A stretch of 64,000 nt of DNA from an uncultured Eubacteriales bacterium. GTDB lineage: Bacteria; Bacillota; Clostridia; Lachnospirales; Lachnospiraceae. Location: contig OMVN01000001.1 in assembly GCA_900314525.1 (NCBI GenBank), positions 1 through 64,000 of the forward strand. Direction: 5' to 3'. Each line of letters begins with the position of its first letter. Positions within the stretch are counted from its first letter, which is position 1. The position numbers and the translations under genes were made by a program. Of this stretch, positions 17,332 through 27,492 are shown piece after piece. The notes below the pieces were generated by a model. The model had not been told where the DNA came from. It made no database searches and saw only the letters and a list, made by a program, of their open reading frames with translations.

Positions 17332-18078
17332 CTATTCTTCAAGACTAAACATAATAACTGATATAATCATAAGCCCTGCTGTTTCTGTTCTCAAAATCCT
17401 CTTTCCAAGTGAAATTTTATTCACTCCCAAGTCTGATGCAATCTCAACTTCACTTTCATCAAATCCGCCCTCAGGTCCTATAAAAATACCTATTTTTTGA
17501 TTCTTGCCAATTTTCTGTACAGCTTTTTTAGTTTCAGTCATATCCTTATAATTCTCATAAGGAATGAGATTTATATCAAATTCACTGGCATATTTCAGAG
17601 CATCCTTAAAAGTCATTACGCCTTTAACCTCAGGAATAATACTTCTCTTCGACTGTTTTGCAGCCGACTCCGAAATCTTATTATATCTCTCTATTTTTGA
17701 CTTTTCTTTCTTTTCATTTAGCTTGACTACCGTTCTCTTTGTACTTACAGGAATAATCTCATATACGCCCAGTTCAACCGCCTTCTGAATGATAAGTTCC
17801 ATTTTGTCACCTTTTGGAAGTCCTTGAAAAAGGTAGATTTTAGATGGAAGTTCTACCCCACGGGACGTATCATCTGTTATTACAGAAATAACCGAATCAT
17901 TTTCATCATATTTCTCTATTTCACACAAATAATCATGTCCGTTTCCGTCACTGACTAGCATTTCTTCTCCGATTTTCATCCTGAGAACGTTTTTTATATG
18001 ATTAACGTCAGTGCCTTCAATATAAACCCTTTTATTTTCTAAATCTATATTATTTTCCGATACAAAAAAATGGTGCAT
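17332..18078 (-). CDS. rsmE: 16S rRNA (uracil-1498-N3)-methyltransferase RsmE
   Basis: The protein has 248 residues: an N-terminal PUA-like domain (1-70) and a C-terminal SPOUT domain. Visible motifs are GLPKGDKMELIIQKAVELGV (about 88-107), IGPEGGFDESEVE (about 198-210) and the knot-forming SLGKRILRTETAGL (about 222-235). It methylates U1498 of 16S rRNA. It is one base after prmA, as in B. subtilis yqeT-yqeU. Confidence 0.93.
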   Translation of the reverse strand: MHHFFVSENNIDLENKRVYIEGTDVNHIKNVLRMKIGEEMLVSDGNGHDYLCEIEKYDENDSVISVITDDTSRGVELPSKIYLFQGLPKGDKMELIIQKAVELGVYEIIPVSTKRTVVKLNEKKEKSKIERYNKISESAAKQSKRSIIPEVKGVMTFKDALKYASEFDINLIPYENYKDMTETKKAVQKIGKNQKIGIFIGPEGGFDESEVEIASDLGVNKISLGKRILRTETAGLMIISVIMFSLEE

Positions 18079-18079
18079 A

Positions 18080-19039
18080 TCAAACCTTTCTGGCTGTTAC
18101 ATTTACCCAGTCGTTCTGTCTTGTAATTTCTTCTATTTCAAGTTCACTATTGCTATTAATAGCATCAACCACATCTTGTTCCTTTGTATTTATTATTCCC
18201 GAAGTAATAAACAGTCCACCCTTTTTCATATGAGGGGCAATAACTTCTGACAATGGAACAATTACATCTGCTAAAATATTAGCAACAACGATATCGTATT
18301 TGTCATATCCAACTCTGTCTTTAATTTCATCTTCACCAATAATATTTCCTGTAATAAACTCTATATTTTCATCTACACTATTCTCTTTTACATTTTCGCA
18401 AGATGCATCAACTGCTCTCTCATCAATATCAACGCCAAGAGTATATCCTGCACCCATTTTCTTTCCTACAATAGAAAGAATACCGCTTCCGCAGCCAGCA
18501 TCAAGTATTGTTTCTCCACCCTTTAAGTATTTCCTAAGCTGTCTGATACAAAGCTGTGTTGTCTCATGAAGTCCCGTTCCAAAAGCTGTGCCCGGATCAA
18601 TCTTTATTACCATCTTGTAATCATTTTCATTATCAACCTTTTCCCAGGTTGGTCTAATTAAAATATCATCAACAGTGAATGGCTTAAAAAATTCTTTCCA
18701 TTTATTAACCCAGTCCTGTTCGCGTGTTATGGAATCCATGATTTTCACATCACCAACATCCACAAAATCTTTAAGTTCATCTATACCCTTCATAATATTA
18801 GAAAGAGTTTCCTTTTCCTCATCCTCTGGAGTGTCCATATCCATATAAAAGATAATTCTTGCTTTGCCATCATCTGACATTTCAGGCAGTATATCTATAA
18901 ACATAGCCTCTTTGTCTTTTTGGGACAAACCTCTGTTATCCTCTAATTCAAAACCTGTGATTCCATTTTCCATAAGGACTTCGCCTACAAGATCTACCGC
19001 TTCAGTGGTTGTCTCTAATGTAAATTTCTTCCATTCCAT
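18080..19039 (-). CDS. prmA: Ribosomal protein L11 methyltransferase PrmA
   Basis: The 319-residue protein has the PrmA layout: an N-terminal substrate domain (1-110) with WVNKWKEFFKPF (about 112-123), then a class I methyltransferase. SAM motifs are DPGTAFGTGLHETT (about 149-162), LDAGCGSGILSI (about 180-191), a D-I-D-E-R motif after it and NILADVI (about 247). It methylates lysines and the N-terminus of L11. It normally follows dnaJ, and here a glgX gene and a terminator intervene. Its stop is next to the rsmE start. Confidence 0.94.
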   Translation of the reverse strand: MEWKKFTLETTTEAVDLVGEVLMENGITGFELEDNRGLSQKDKEAMFIDILPEMSDDGKARIIFYMDMDTPEDEEKETLSNIMKGIDELKDFVDVGDVKIMDSITREQDWVNKWKEFFKPFTVDDILIRPTWEKVDNENDYKMVIKIDPGTAFGTGLHETTQLCIRQLRKYLKGGETILDAGCGSGILSIVGKKMGAGYTLGVDIDERAVDASCENVKENSVDENIEFITGNIIGEDEIKDRVGYDKYDIVVANILADVIVPLSEVIAPHMKKGGLFITSGIINTKEQDVVDAINSNSELEIEEITRQNDWVNVTARKV

Positions 19040-19051
19040 ATGATTTATCCT

Positions 19052-21163
19052 CTATTCTAAATGCTTGTCTACATTTCTAAATACCATAACACTTCTAGGA
19101 CCTATGATACAGTTACTTCCGTCAAGTATTACATTCTTATCCTCAATATAACCATTTTCATCCATGGTATCAATTACAACTTTCCATTTATATTCATATG
19201 CTATATTAGGCATTGTAAATGTATCTCTTTCCCAATAGGTATTAATTGCAACATAGATAATTTCATCTTCAATTTCATTCTCTTCGTTTCTGCCTGCATA
19301 CATAATACCAATGAATTTTGTATCAGTATTATACTGATTTTCAAAAGGTCGTTTTCCATGTGTGCTGATATATGGGAAACCAAGGGAACATATCTTTGTA
19401 TTTTTTCTGATTACATGGTGATCTTTTCTGAATTTTATTACCCTCTTAAAGAAATCAAATGTCTTTTTGTTCTTTTTAAGAAGATTCCAGTCAAGCCATG
19501 ATATGATGTTATCCTGGCAATAAGCATTATTATTTCCAAATGCCGTATTACAGAACTCGTCACCAGCAAAGAACATAGGAATTCCTCTGCTCATCATGAG
19601 AACGGTACATGCATTTCTTATCATCCTGTATCTAAGGCTTAATACTGCAGGATCATCTGTCTCGCCTTCAGCTCCGCAGTTCCAACTTAGATTATCATTT
19701 GTTCCATCTGTATTATTCCATCCATTAGCATCATTATGCTTGTAATTATACGAAAACAGATCATAAAGTGTAAATCCGTCATGACATGTAATAAAGTTAA
19801 CTGATGCGTTACTTCCTCTGTAAACCTCATCATAAATATCTGTAGAACCTGTAATTCTGTTTGAGGCAAGATATGCACCGCCGCTTCCTTTTAAGAAGTT
19901 TCTTATATCATCACGATATCTTCCGTTCCACTCTGACCATCTGTTCCATGATGGGAACGAACCTACCTGATACAATCCGCCTGCATCCCATGCCTCTGCA
20001 ATTAGTTTGACATCTCCAAGTATTGGATCAAATGCAAGTGACTGCAATAGTGGAGGTTTGTTCATAGGCGAACCATCTTCATTTCTTCCAAGTATTGTTG
20101 CAAGGTCAAATCTGAAACCATTTACTCTGTAGTTGACTACCCAGTATCTGAGACACTCTAATATCATCTGATGAACAATAGGGTGATTACAGTTTAATGT
20201 GTTTCCACATCCACTGAAATTGTAATAGTATCCATCAGGTGTAAGCATATAATAGATATTATTATCTAAGCCCTTAAAAGAAATATATGGACCAAGTTCA
20301 TTTCCCTCGGCTGTATGATTAAATACAACATCAAGAAATACTTCTATTCCGTTTTCATTCAGCTCTTTTATTAATCTCTTTAATTCATTTCCCTCTCTGT
20401 TAAATTCTATTTTAGAACTGTAACTTGTATTTGGAGCAAAGAAACTGATAGGATTATATCCCCAGTAATCGAGAAGTGTCTTTCCATCTACTTCTCTCTT
20501 ATCTCTTGTCTCATCGAATTCAAAGATAGGCATAAGTTCTACCGCATTAACTCCAAGTTCTTTTAAGTAAGGAATCTTTTTTCTGACTCCCTCAAATGTT
20601 CCTCTTTCATTCTCTTCTAGTTCCGAAGAACCATCCTTTGTAAATCCTCTGACGTGAAGTTCGTAAATAACTAAATCTTCCATAGGTATAGAAGCCTTTT
20701 TAAAGTCCTTCCAGTCAAAATCATTTTTCACAACTCTTGCCTTATATACATTATTCAGTGCAACAGGTTTCCCCCAGACACTCTGTCCTGTAACTGCTTT
20801 AGCATATGGGTCCAAAAGATATTTTGTCTTATCAAAAACAAGTCCCTTTTTAGGATCAAACGGACCATCAACACTGTATGCATATTCAAAATCCTCTATA
20901 TTTAAACCAAAAACAATCATAGAGTATACATTTCCAATTTTATACTGCTCAGGAAATGGTATAATTGCAAATGGCTCCGATTCCATTCTATGAAACAGAA
21001 GGAGCTCACATGATGTTGCATTGTGAGAGTGTATAGTAAAATTAACTCCTCCAGGAATTGCTGTTGCTCCATTAATTTCATACATACCTGGTCTCACATC
21101 ATAGCCCTGAAGATTATCAATTGGCACCATATGATATTTTTCTACTTGCGCACTTTTGTCCAT
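19052..21163 (-). CDS. glgX: Glycogen debranching enzyme / isoamylase (GlgX type, GH13_11)
   Basis: The protein has 703 residues: an N-terminal CBM48 domain (about 20-150), a GH13 barrel and a C-terminal beta domain. All catalytic motifs are intact: DVVFNHT (about 278), the nucleophile Asp353 in GFRFDLA, acid/base Glu390 in LIAEAWD, and the transition-state pair His461-Asp462 in TCHDGF. It cleaves alpha-1,6 branches in glycogen or starch-derived glucans. The length is as usual. AAAGG precedes the ATG. It interrupts the conserved dnaJ-prmA junction and lies just behind the dnaJ terminator. A divergent inactive relative lies at 52499-54421. Confidence 0.93.
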   Translation of the reverse strand: MDKSAQVEKYHMVPIDNLQGYDVRPGMYEINGATAIPGGVNFTIHSHNATSCELLLFHRMESEPFAIIPFPEQYKIGNVYSMIVFGLNIEDFEYAYSVDGPFDPKKGLVFDKTKYLLDPYAKAVTGQSVWGKPVALNNVYKARVVKNDFDWKDFKKASIPMEDLVIYELHVRGFTKDGSSELEENERGTFEGVRKKIPYLKELGVNAVELMPIFEFDETRDKREVDGKTLLDYWGYNPISFFAPNTSYSSKIEFNREGNELKRLIKELNENGIEVFLDVVFNHTAEGNELGPYISFKGLDNNIYYMLTPDGYYYNFSGCGNTLNCNHPIVHQMILECLRYWVVNYRVNGFRFDLATILGRNEDGSPMNKPPLLQSLAFDPILGDVKLIAEAWDAGGLYQVGSFPSWNRWSEWNGRYRDDIRNFLKGSGGAYLASNRITGSTDIYDEVYRGSNASVNFITCHDGFTLYDLFSYNYKHNDANGWNNTDGTNDNLSWNCGAEGETDDPAVLSLRYRMIRNACTVLMMSRGIPMFFAGDEFCNTAFGNNNAYCQDNIISWLDWNLLKKNKKTFDFFKRVIKFRKDHHVIRKNTKICSLGFPYISTHGKRPFENQYNTDTKFIGIMYAGRNEENEIEDEIIYVAINTYWERDTFTMPNIAYEYKWKVVIDTMDENGYIEDKNVILDGSNCIIGPRSVMVFRNVDKHLE

Positions 21164-21258
21164 TGTAATATGCCTTTCATCTATTTTTAATTCTTTTTTT
21201 CTTATTTTTACAAATTACTTTTGATTATATCATAATATACAGTGGATATCAAATAAAA

Positions 21259-21308
21259 AAATAGAGCCTATACAAATCCCTGTATGATCTGTATTAAGCT
21301 CTATTTTG
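21259..21308 (-). terminator. Intrinsic terminator of the hrcA-dnaJ operon
   Basis: On the minus strand AAAATAGAGC (21308-21299) pairs with GCTCTATTTT (21268-21259). An inner ATACA/TGTAT hairpin lies between, and a long T-run follows. It is directly behind the dnaJ stop and separates dnaJ from glgX. Confidence 0.8.
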
Positions 21309-21312
21309 ATTT

Positions 21313-22476
21313 TTATTTTAATTTGTCAAAAAAACTCTTTTTCTTCTTATCCTTGCCCTGACTATCCTTGTCATCTGATGTAGCTTCATTAAGACTGCCA
21401 CCCATAGCCTCATCAAATGCTTTCAGTGCTTCCTTCTGCTGAGCATTTAGCTTTCTAGGAACCTGTACTACAAGTGTTACGATATGGTCTCCTCTTATCT
21501 GCTTGTTTCTGAGTGTAGGGATCCCTTTATTTTTAAGTCTTACTCTTGTATTCGTCTGTGTTCCAGGCTTTACATTGTAGATAACTTCTCCATCTATTGT
21601 CTTTATTTTTACATCTGCTCCAAGTGTTGCCTGTGCAAAGGTAATTGGTGCTTCTGAATAGACTGTATAATCCTGTCTTTCAAATACTGGATCTCTTGAT
21701 ACAAGTACTTCCACAAGCAAATCTCCCCTTGGTCCGCCATTTATTCCAGGTTCACCTTTTCCACGAATTCTTATACTCTGTCCATTATCTATTCCTGCAG
21801 GAACATCTACCTGTATCTTTTTTCTCGAACTCTTATATCCTGTTCCATAACAGTCTGGACATTTTTCCTTGACAATCTGTCCTGAGCCGTTACAGTCTGG
21901 ACAAGTAGATACATTCTGAACTGTACCAAAAAGCGACTGCTGCGTAAATACAATTTTTCCTTTTCCTCCGCACTTAGAACATGTAACTTTTGATGTACCA
22001 GGCTTTGCTCCTGTTCCATGGCAGGTCTGACATTCGTCTTTCAGAGTGAGTTCAATTTCCTTAGAACAGCCAAATGCTGCTTCACTAAAGGTAATTCTTA
22101 TACTTGTTCTAATATTCGAACCCTGCTGTGGCGCATTTGGATTTCTTCTTCCTCCGCCGCCAAACATACCGCCAAATATGTCTCCAAATATATCTCCCAT
22201 ATCTCCGAAGTTAAAATTAAATCCTCCGCCGCCTGCGCCTGCACTTCCATCAAATGCTGCATGGCCAAACTGGTCATACTGTGCTCTCTTGTCTTTATCT
22301 GAAAGAACTGCATAGGCCTCACTTGCTTCTTTGAATTTTTCTTCTGCTTCTTTATCTCCGGGATGAAAATCTGGATGGTATTTTTTGGCAAGTACCCTGT
22401 ATGCTTTTTTTATAGCAGCATCATCTGCATTTCTGTCTACACCAAGGACTTCGTAATAATCTCTTTTCTCTGCCAT
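21313..22476 (-). CDS. dnaJ: Chaperone protein DnaJ
   Basis: The 387-residue protein has all DnaJ regions: the J domain with HPD (YHPDFHPGD, about 34-42), a Gly/Phe-rich stretch (about 75-110), four CxxCxGxG-type zinc motifs ([32 protein letters not shown], about 150-210), and the C-terminal substrate domain. It stimulates the ATPase of DnaK and delivers unfolded clients. It is last in hrcA-grpE-dnaK-dnaJ. A 13-bp hairpin lies between dnaK and this gene. The tail is lysine-rich and otherwise unremarkable. Confidence 0.97.
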   Translation of the reverse strand: MAEKRDYYEVLGVDRNADDAAIKKAYRVLAKKYHPDFHPGDKEAEEKFKEASEAYAVLSDKDKRAQYDQFGHAAFDGSAGAGGGGFNFNFGDMGDIFGDIFGGMFGGGGRRNPNAPQQGSNIRTSIRITFSEAAFGCSKEIELTLKDECQTCHGTGAKPGTSKVTCSKCGGKGKIVFTQQSLFGTVQNVSTCPDCNGSGQIVKEKCPDCYGTGYKSSRKKIQVDVPAGIDNGQSIRIRGKGEPGINGGPRGDLLVEVLVSRDPVFERQDYTVYSEAPITFAQATLGADVKIKTIDGEVIYNVKPGTQTNTRVRLKNKGIPTLRNKQIRGDHIVTLVVQVPRKLNAQQKEALKAFDEAMGGSLNEATSDDKDSQGKDKKKKSFFDKLK

Positions 22477-22517
22477 AGTTTTTCCCTTTCACTTTCATTT
22501 CTAATAATACTAAATAA

Positions 22518-22548
22518 GTCATTTCAGGAAATAACTTCCTGAAATGAC
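22518..22548 (-). other. 13-bp perfect hairpin between dnaK and dnaJ
   Basis: GTCATTTCAGGAA (22518-22530) and TTCCTGAAATGAC (22536-22548) are perfect inverted repeats around a five-base loop. On the minus strand it is followed by TTATTTAG, not a strong T-run. It may be a partial terminator or an mRNA stability or processing element that lowers dnaJ relative to dnaK. Confidence 0.65.
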
Positions 22549-22575
22549 AATCTCTGACAATCTTTATAATACTAA

Positions 22576-24453
<1,878 letters not shown>

Positions 24454-24478
24454 TCATTCCTCCTAAATCTATTATTTT

Positions 24479-25093
24479 TTAATTTGCAACCTTTACCATG
24501 CTATGTCTTACTACAGAATCTTTATACATATATCCCTTCTGTAAAACCTCAGCAACTACATTATCTCCAAGCTCTTCATCATCAATATGCATTACTGCAT
24601 TATGGAGATTTGGATCAAATTCTTTACCAAGAGCTTCGATTTCGGAAACACCTAAATCTTCAAGACTCTTTAACAACTGTTTATATATCTTATCCATTCC
24701 GTCAGCGAAAGGAGCTTCTCTTTCCTCATCTGACAATGTGTTAAGACCTCTCTCAAAATTATCAACAACTGGAAGTATTTTTCCAATCACATCCATGGCA
24801 CCAACTCCATACATTGCTGACTTTTCCTTTTCAGAACGTTTTCTGAAATTATCAAACTCTGCAAAAGTTCTCTTGTATTTATCTGTGAGTTCTTCTATGA
24901 GTTCATCTTTTTTGTCCTTTTTCTTTTTGGAAAATCCTTTTTTTTCAGAATCATCTGTAGTTTCTGACTCTACATTTTCTTCTATGTTTTCCTCTGCTGC
25001 TTCTTCAAATTCTACTGAAGTCTCATCTGCTACATTTTCTATATCTTTCTCTATATCAGTGTTCTGATCCTGTAAATCTTTGTTTTCTTCCAC
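24479..25093 (-). CDS. grpE: Nucleotide exchange factor GrpE
   Basis: The protein has about 204 residues: an acidic, disordered N-terminus (about 1-65), a long coiled coil (KYKRTFAEFDNFRKRSEKEK, about 75-95), and a C-terminal beta domain with KGYMYKDSVVRHSMVKV, typical of GrpE. It releases ADP from DnaK. Two GTG codons, 25105 and 25093, could start it. The first lies inside the AAAGGTGG ribosome binding site, so 25093, with that site about eight bases upstream, is preferred. It is between hrcA and dnaK. Confidence 0.95.
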   Translation of the reverse strand: MEENKDLQDQNTDIEKDIENVADETSVEFEEAAEENIEENVESETTDDSEKKGFSKKKKDKKDELIEELTDKYKRTFAEFDNFRKRSEKEKSAMYGVGAMDVIGKILPVVDNFERGLNTLSDEEREAPFADGMDKIYKQLLKSLEDLGVSEIEALGKEFDPNLHNAVMHIDDEELGDNVVAEVLQKGYMYKDSVVRHSMVKVAN

Positions 25094-25112
25094 TTTACTT
25101 TCCACCTTTCAG

Positions 25113-26171
25113 CTATTTATCATGATTTCCTAACTTATCGTCAAGTTCATCGGTAACACTCTTTAACGCCTTTACAACTTTCTCATAATCCATTCTCTTA
25201 GGTCCGATAATTCCAATAGTTCCTGTGACCCCATCTTCAATTTCATATGTGGCTGTAACAACGCTGCAATCCTTCATAGAACTTACTGGTGTCTCATTAC
25301 CAATATATACCTGTATGCCTGACTGTTCTTCATCACCGTTTTTATCAACAAGAAGATTTGTGAGTAGTTTCTTTTCCTCAAAAGTATTTATTATTTCACT
25401 TGCTGTACTGCTCTCACTTAATTCCGGATATTTGAAAATATTAGTTGCACCGCTTGTGTAAATTTTAAAATCATTTTCATTGGCAAGTACATGGCCAACT
25501 ACATCTATTATTTGTCTCACAAGCTCTGAATATTCAGGAGCCTGTGCTGTCATCATAGAAACAAGACTGATATTCATCTCTTCTAATGATAACCCATTCA
25601 AACTAGTATTAAACAAAATATTTAGTTTTAATATAGTCTCTGAACTAACTGTATCTACAATATCTATTATCTTATTCTTAATAACATTACCTTCTACAAC
25701 AATTACACAGAGAAGTTTATCTTCTTCTAAAAGTGAAAGCTGAATAAACTTAAGTTTCTTACCCTTCTTATGAATAGGTGTAGTTACCATTGTGGCATAA
25801 TTGGTATTATTTGCTAAAAGTTTTGCCGTATTCTGAAGTAACTCCTCTACCTGTTCAACCTTTCCTGTAAGATAATCCTTAACCTCATTTAGGTCTTTCT
25901 CTTTCTTATCCAGTTCCTCTATCTTTTCCTTCATCATGTTGTCAACATACAGTCTGTATCCTGCATCAGTTGGTATTCTGCCTGATGAAGTATGTGGCTG
26001 AATAATATAGCCCATCTCCTCTAAGTCTGCCATCTCATTTCTGATTGTAGCTGAACTTAATTTCAAATCTGATTCTTTGGAAATAGTCCTTGATCCAACC
26101 GGTTCGCCGGTCTCAAGATAATTCTTAATTACTGCATTTAAAATTTTAACTTTTCTCTCATCTAATTCCAT
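25113..26171 (-). CDS. hrcA: Heat-inducible transcription repressor HrcA
   Basis: The 352-residue protein has a winged helix-turn-helix N-terminus (ERKVKILNAVIKNYLETGEPVGSRTISKE). It continues with LSSATIRNEMADLEEMGYIIQPHTSSGRIPTDAGYRLYVD (about 33-72), the family's hallmark. A GAF-like dimerisation domain follows (about 100-345). It binds CIRCE and represses the groE and dnaK operons until chaperone demand rises. A perfect CIRCE site sits 44 bp before its start, so it is autoregulated. It is the first gene of hrcA-grpE-dnaK-dnaJ. Confidence 0.96.
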   Translation of the reverse strand: MELDERKVKILNAVIKNYLETGEPVGSRTISKESDLKLSSATIRNEMADLEEMGYIIQPHTSSGRIPTDAGYRLYVDNMMKEKIEELDKKEKDLNEVKDYLTGKVEQVEELLQNTAKLLANNTNYATMVTTPIHKKGKKLKFIQLSLLEEDKLLCVIVVEGNVIKNKIIDIVDTVSSETILKLNILFNTSLNGLSLEEMNISLVSMMTAQAPEYSELVRQIIDVVGHVLANENDFKIYTSGATNIFKYPELSESSTASEIINTFEEKKLLTNLLVDKNGDEEQSGIQVYIGNETPVSSMKDCSVVTATYEIEDGVTGTIGIIGPKRMDYEKVVKALKSVTDELDDKLGNHDK

Positions 26172-26214
26172 ATTGCAGATCCTTTCATCTAAGTACTCCG
26201 GCTTTTTTCATTTG

Positions 26215-26241
26215 TTAGCACTCAATTAGCTAGAGTGCTAA
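26215..26241 (-). promoter_or_regulatory. CIRCE operator of the hrcA operon
   Basis: TTAGCACTC, nine bases, GAGTGCTAA: a perfect match to the CIRCE consensus, at 26215-26223 and 26233-26241. It lies just downstream of the hrcA promoter and is the HrcA binding site. Confidence 0.97.
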
Positions 26242-26256
26242 TCACTTGCTAAACAT

Positions 26257-26285
26257 AAGATAACACCACCATAATTTTTTGTCAA
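26257..26285 (-). promoter_or_regulatory. hrcA operon promoter
   Basis: On the minus strand -35 TTGACA (26285-26280), a 17-bp spacer and -10 TATCTT (26262-26257). CIRCE begins 15 bp downstream, so bound HrcA would block transcription initiation. Confidence 0.85.
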
Positions 26286-26319
26286 CACATTTTTAAAGAT
26301 TTTTGACCTTTCTATATAA

Positions 26320-26348
26320 TGGACAAAAAAATATGTGAATGATATAAT
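26320..26348 (+). promoter_or_regulatory. Promoter for nrdG-dut
   Basis: TGGACA (26320-26325), a 17-bp spacer and a consensus TATAAT (26343-26348). The nrdG ribosome binding site starts 18 bp later, so the leader is very short. Confidence 0.75.
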
Positions 26349-26376
26349 TTCAATATTAATAAATATGGAGGTATCG

Positions 26377-26901
26377 ATGAACTACGCAGAAATCAAATCT
26401 TTTGATATAGCAAATGGTCCTGGTGTGAGAGTATCACTATTTGTAAGCGGATGTACTCACAGATGCAAGGGATGTTTTAACGAAATTGCCTGGGATTTTA
26501 ATTTTGGAATTCCATTTACAGAAGAGACAGAAAATGAACTTCTAGACAAGATTGGCAATCCTGCAATATCAGGTCTGACCCTCTTAGGCGGAGAGCCTAT
26601 GGAACCTGTAAATCAGAAAGCACTGCTTCCCTTTATAAAAAAAGTAAAAGAAGCATTTCCAGATAAAAACATCTGGTGTTATACCGGCTATCTATTTGAC
26701 AAAGATATTATAGAAAATATGACTAACACATTTCCTGAAACAAGGGAACTCATTTCTTATTTTGACGTTATGGTGGATGGTGAATATGTAGAAGATTTAA
26801 GAAATATCAGTTTAAGATTCAGGGGTTCAGAAAATCAGAGAATCATTGATGTCAGAAAATCTCTGGAATCTGGAGAAATTATATTATACGAAGGAGTTTA
26901 G
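26377..26901 (+). CDS. nrdG: Anaerobic ribonucleoside-triphosphate reductase activating protein NrdG
   Basis: The 174-residue radical-SAM activase has the CxxxCxxC cluster motif as CTHRCKGC (about 29-36) and the SAM-binding LTLLGGEPMEP (about 69-79). It generates the glycyl radical on NrdD for dNTP synthesis without oxygen. The frame is open from 26335, but ATG 26377 has GGAGG five bases upstream and gives the family N-terminus MNYAEIKSFDIANGPGVR. The reductase nrdD is not in this window. Here nrdG is paired with dut, both serving deoxynucleotide supply. Confidence 0.93.
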   Translation: MNYAEIKSFDIANGPGVRVSLFVSGCTHRCKGCFNEIAWDFNFGIPFTEETENELLDKIGNPAISGLTLLGGEPMEPVNQKALLPFIKKVKEAFPDKNIWCYTGYLFDKDIIENMTNTFPETRELISYFDVMVDGEYVEDLRNISLRFRGSENQRIIDVRKSLESGEIILYEGV

Positions 26902-26907
26902 TAAAAA

Positions 26908-27342
26908 ATGACAGAAATAAAAATACAATATTTAAACGAAGGAATTGAAAAGCTAAAATATATTAATGGCAAATCTGACTGGATTGATTTAAGATCTGCA
27001 GAGAATGTAGTTATGAAATCTGGCGAGTTCAAATTAATTAATTTAGGCGTTGCAATGCAGCTCCCCGATGGATACGAAGCTCACATTGTGCCAAGAAGTT
27101 CTACTTTCAAGAATTTTGGAATTATTCAGGCCAACTCTATGGGAATAGTTGACGAATCCTATTGCGGACCAAATGACTGGTTCTATTTTCCAGCTATTGC
27201 CCTTAGAGACACAGAAATACATGTAAATGACAGAATATGTCAGTTCAGAATCGAGAAGCACCAGCCTCAAATAACTTTCAGTGAGGTAACCAAACTTGAT
27301 AACGAAGACAGAGGCGGAATTGGAAGTACTGGGATTAAATAA
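26908..27342 (+). CDS. dut: dUTP diphosphatase (trimeric Dut)
   Basis: The 144-residue protein shows the five dUTPase motifs: DLRSAENV (motif 1), [11 protein letters not shown] (motif 2, about 58-68), [15 protein letters not shown] (motif 3, about 73-87), [11 protein letters not shown] (motif 4) and DRGGIGSTG (motif 5, at the end). It hydrolyses dUTP to dUMP, keeping uracil out of DNA and supplying thymidylate synthesis. It starts six bases after nrdG. The gene ends just before a large foldback element. Confidence 0.94.
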   Translation: MTEIKIQYLNEGIEKLKYINGKSDWIDLRSAENVVMKSGEFKLINLGVAMQLPDGYEAHIVPRSSTFKNFGIIQANSMGIVDESYCGPNDWFYFPAIALRDTEIHVNDRICQFRIEKHQPQITFSEVTKLDNEDRGGIGSTGIK

Positions 27343-27355
27343 CATTATATGATGT

Positions 27356-27492
27356 AAAAAATATACCACCTGTTTTGGGGCCTTTTGAACTAGTCGGTAC
27401 TTAGCGATTGGCGGGAATGTCCCGACAGAGCTTAGTTCCGCTACTTAGTTCAAAGAGCGAAAGCGTGCCCATAAACTGGTGGTATATTTTTT
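27356..27492. ncRNA. 137-bp structured foldback element between dut and the cotH pseudogene
   Basis: The ends AAAAAATATACCACC (27356-27370) and GGTGGTATATTTTTT (27478-27492) are a perfect 15-bp inverted repeat. Inside are nested pairings: GTTT/AAAC and GGGC/GCCC; TTTGAACTA (27384-27392) with TAGTTCAAA (27446-27454), 9 bp perfect; ACTTAGC/GCTTAGT with one mismatch; and an apical CGGGA-ATG-TCCCG hairpin. The whole element therefore folds almost end to end, with internal loops. The outer stem ends in T6 on both strands, so at the least it can act as a bidirectional terminator for the convergent genes. The long non-terminator interior is unusual. It may be a structured RNA or a miniature repeat. 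I do not recognise the family. Confidence 0.6.

Noticed and set aside
16167-17342. Longer start of the cysteine desulfurase at 17342
   Set aside because: It would overlap rsmE by 11 bases with no ribosome binding site, whereas 17321 has AGAGGAGA at good spacing and gives the standard N-terminus.
24484-25067. Two long plus-strand frames opposite grpE
   Set aside because: They are shadows of the acidic, low-complexity grpE sequence. They have no ribosome binding site, and grpE is unmistakable on the other strand.
26315-26320. A TATAAT at 26314-26319 as a second nrdG promoter
   Set aside because: No -35 is found at suitable spacing (TTGACC at 26303 is only about 5 bp away), while the downstream TATAAT has TGGACA at exactly 17 bp.
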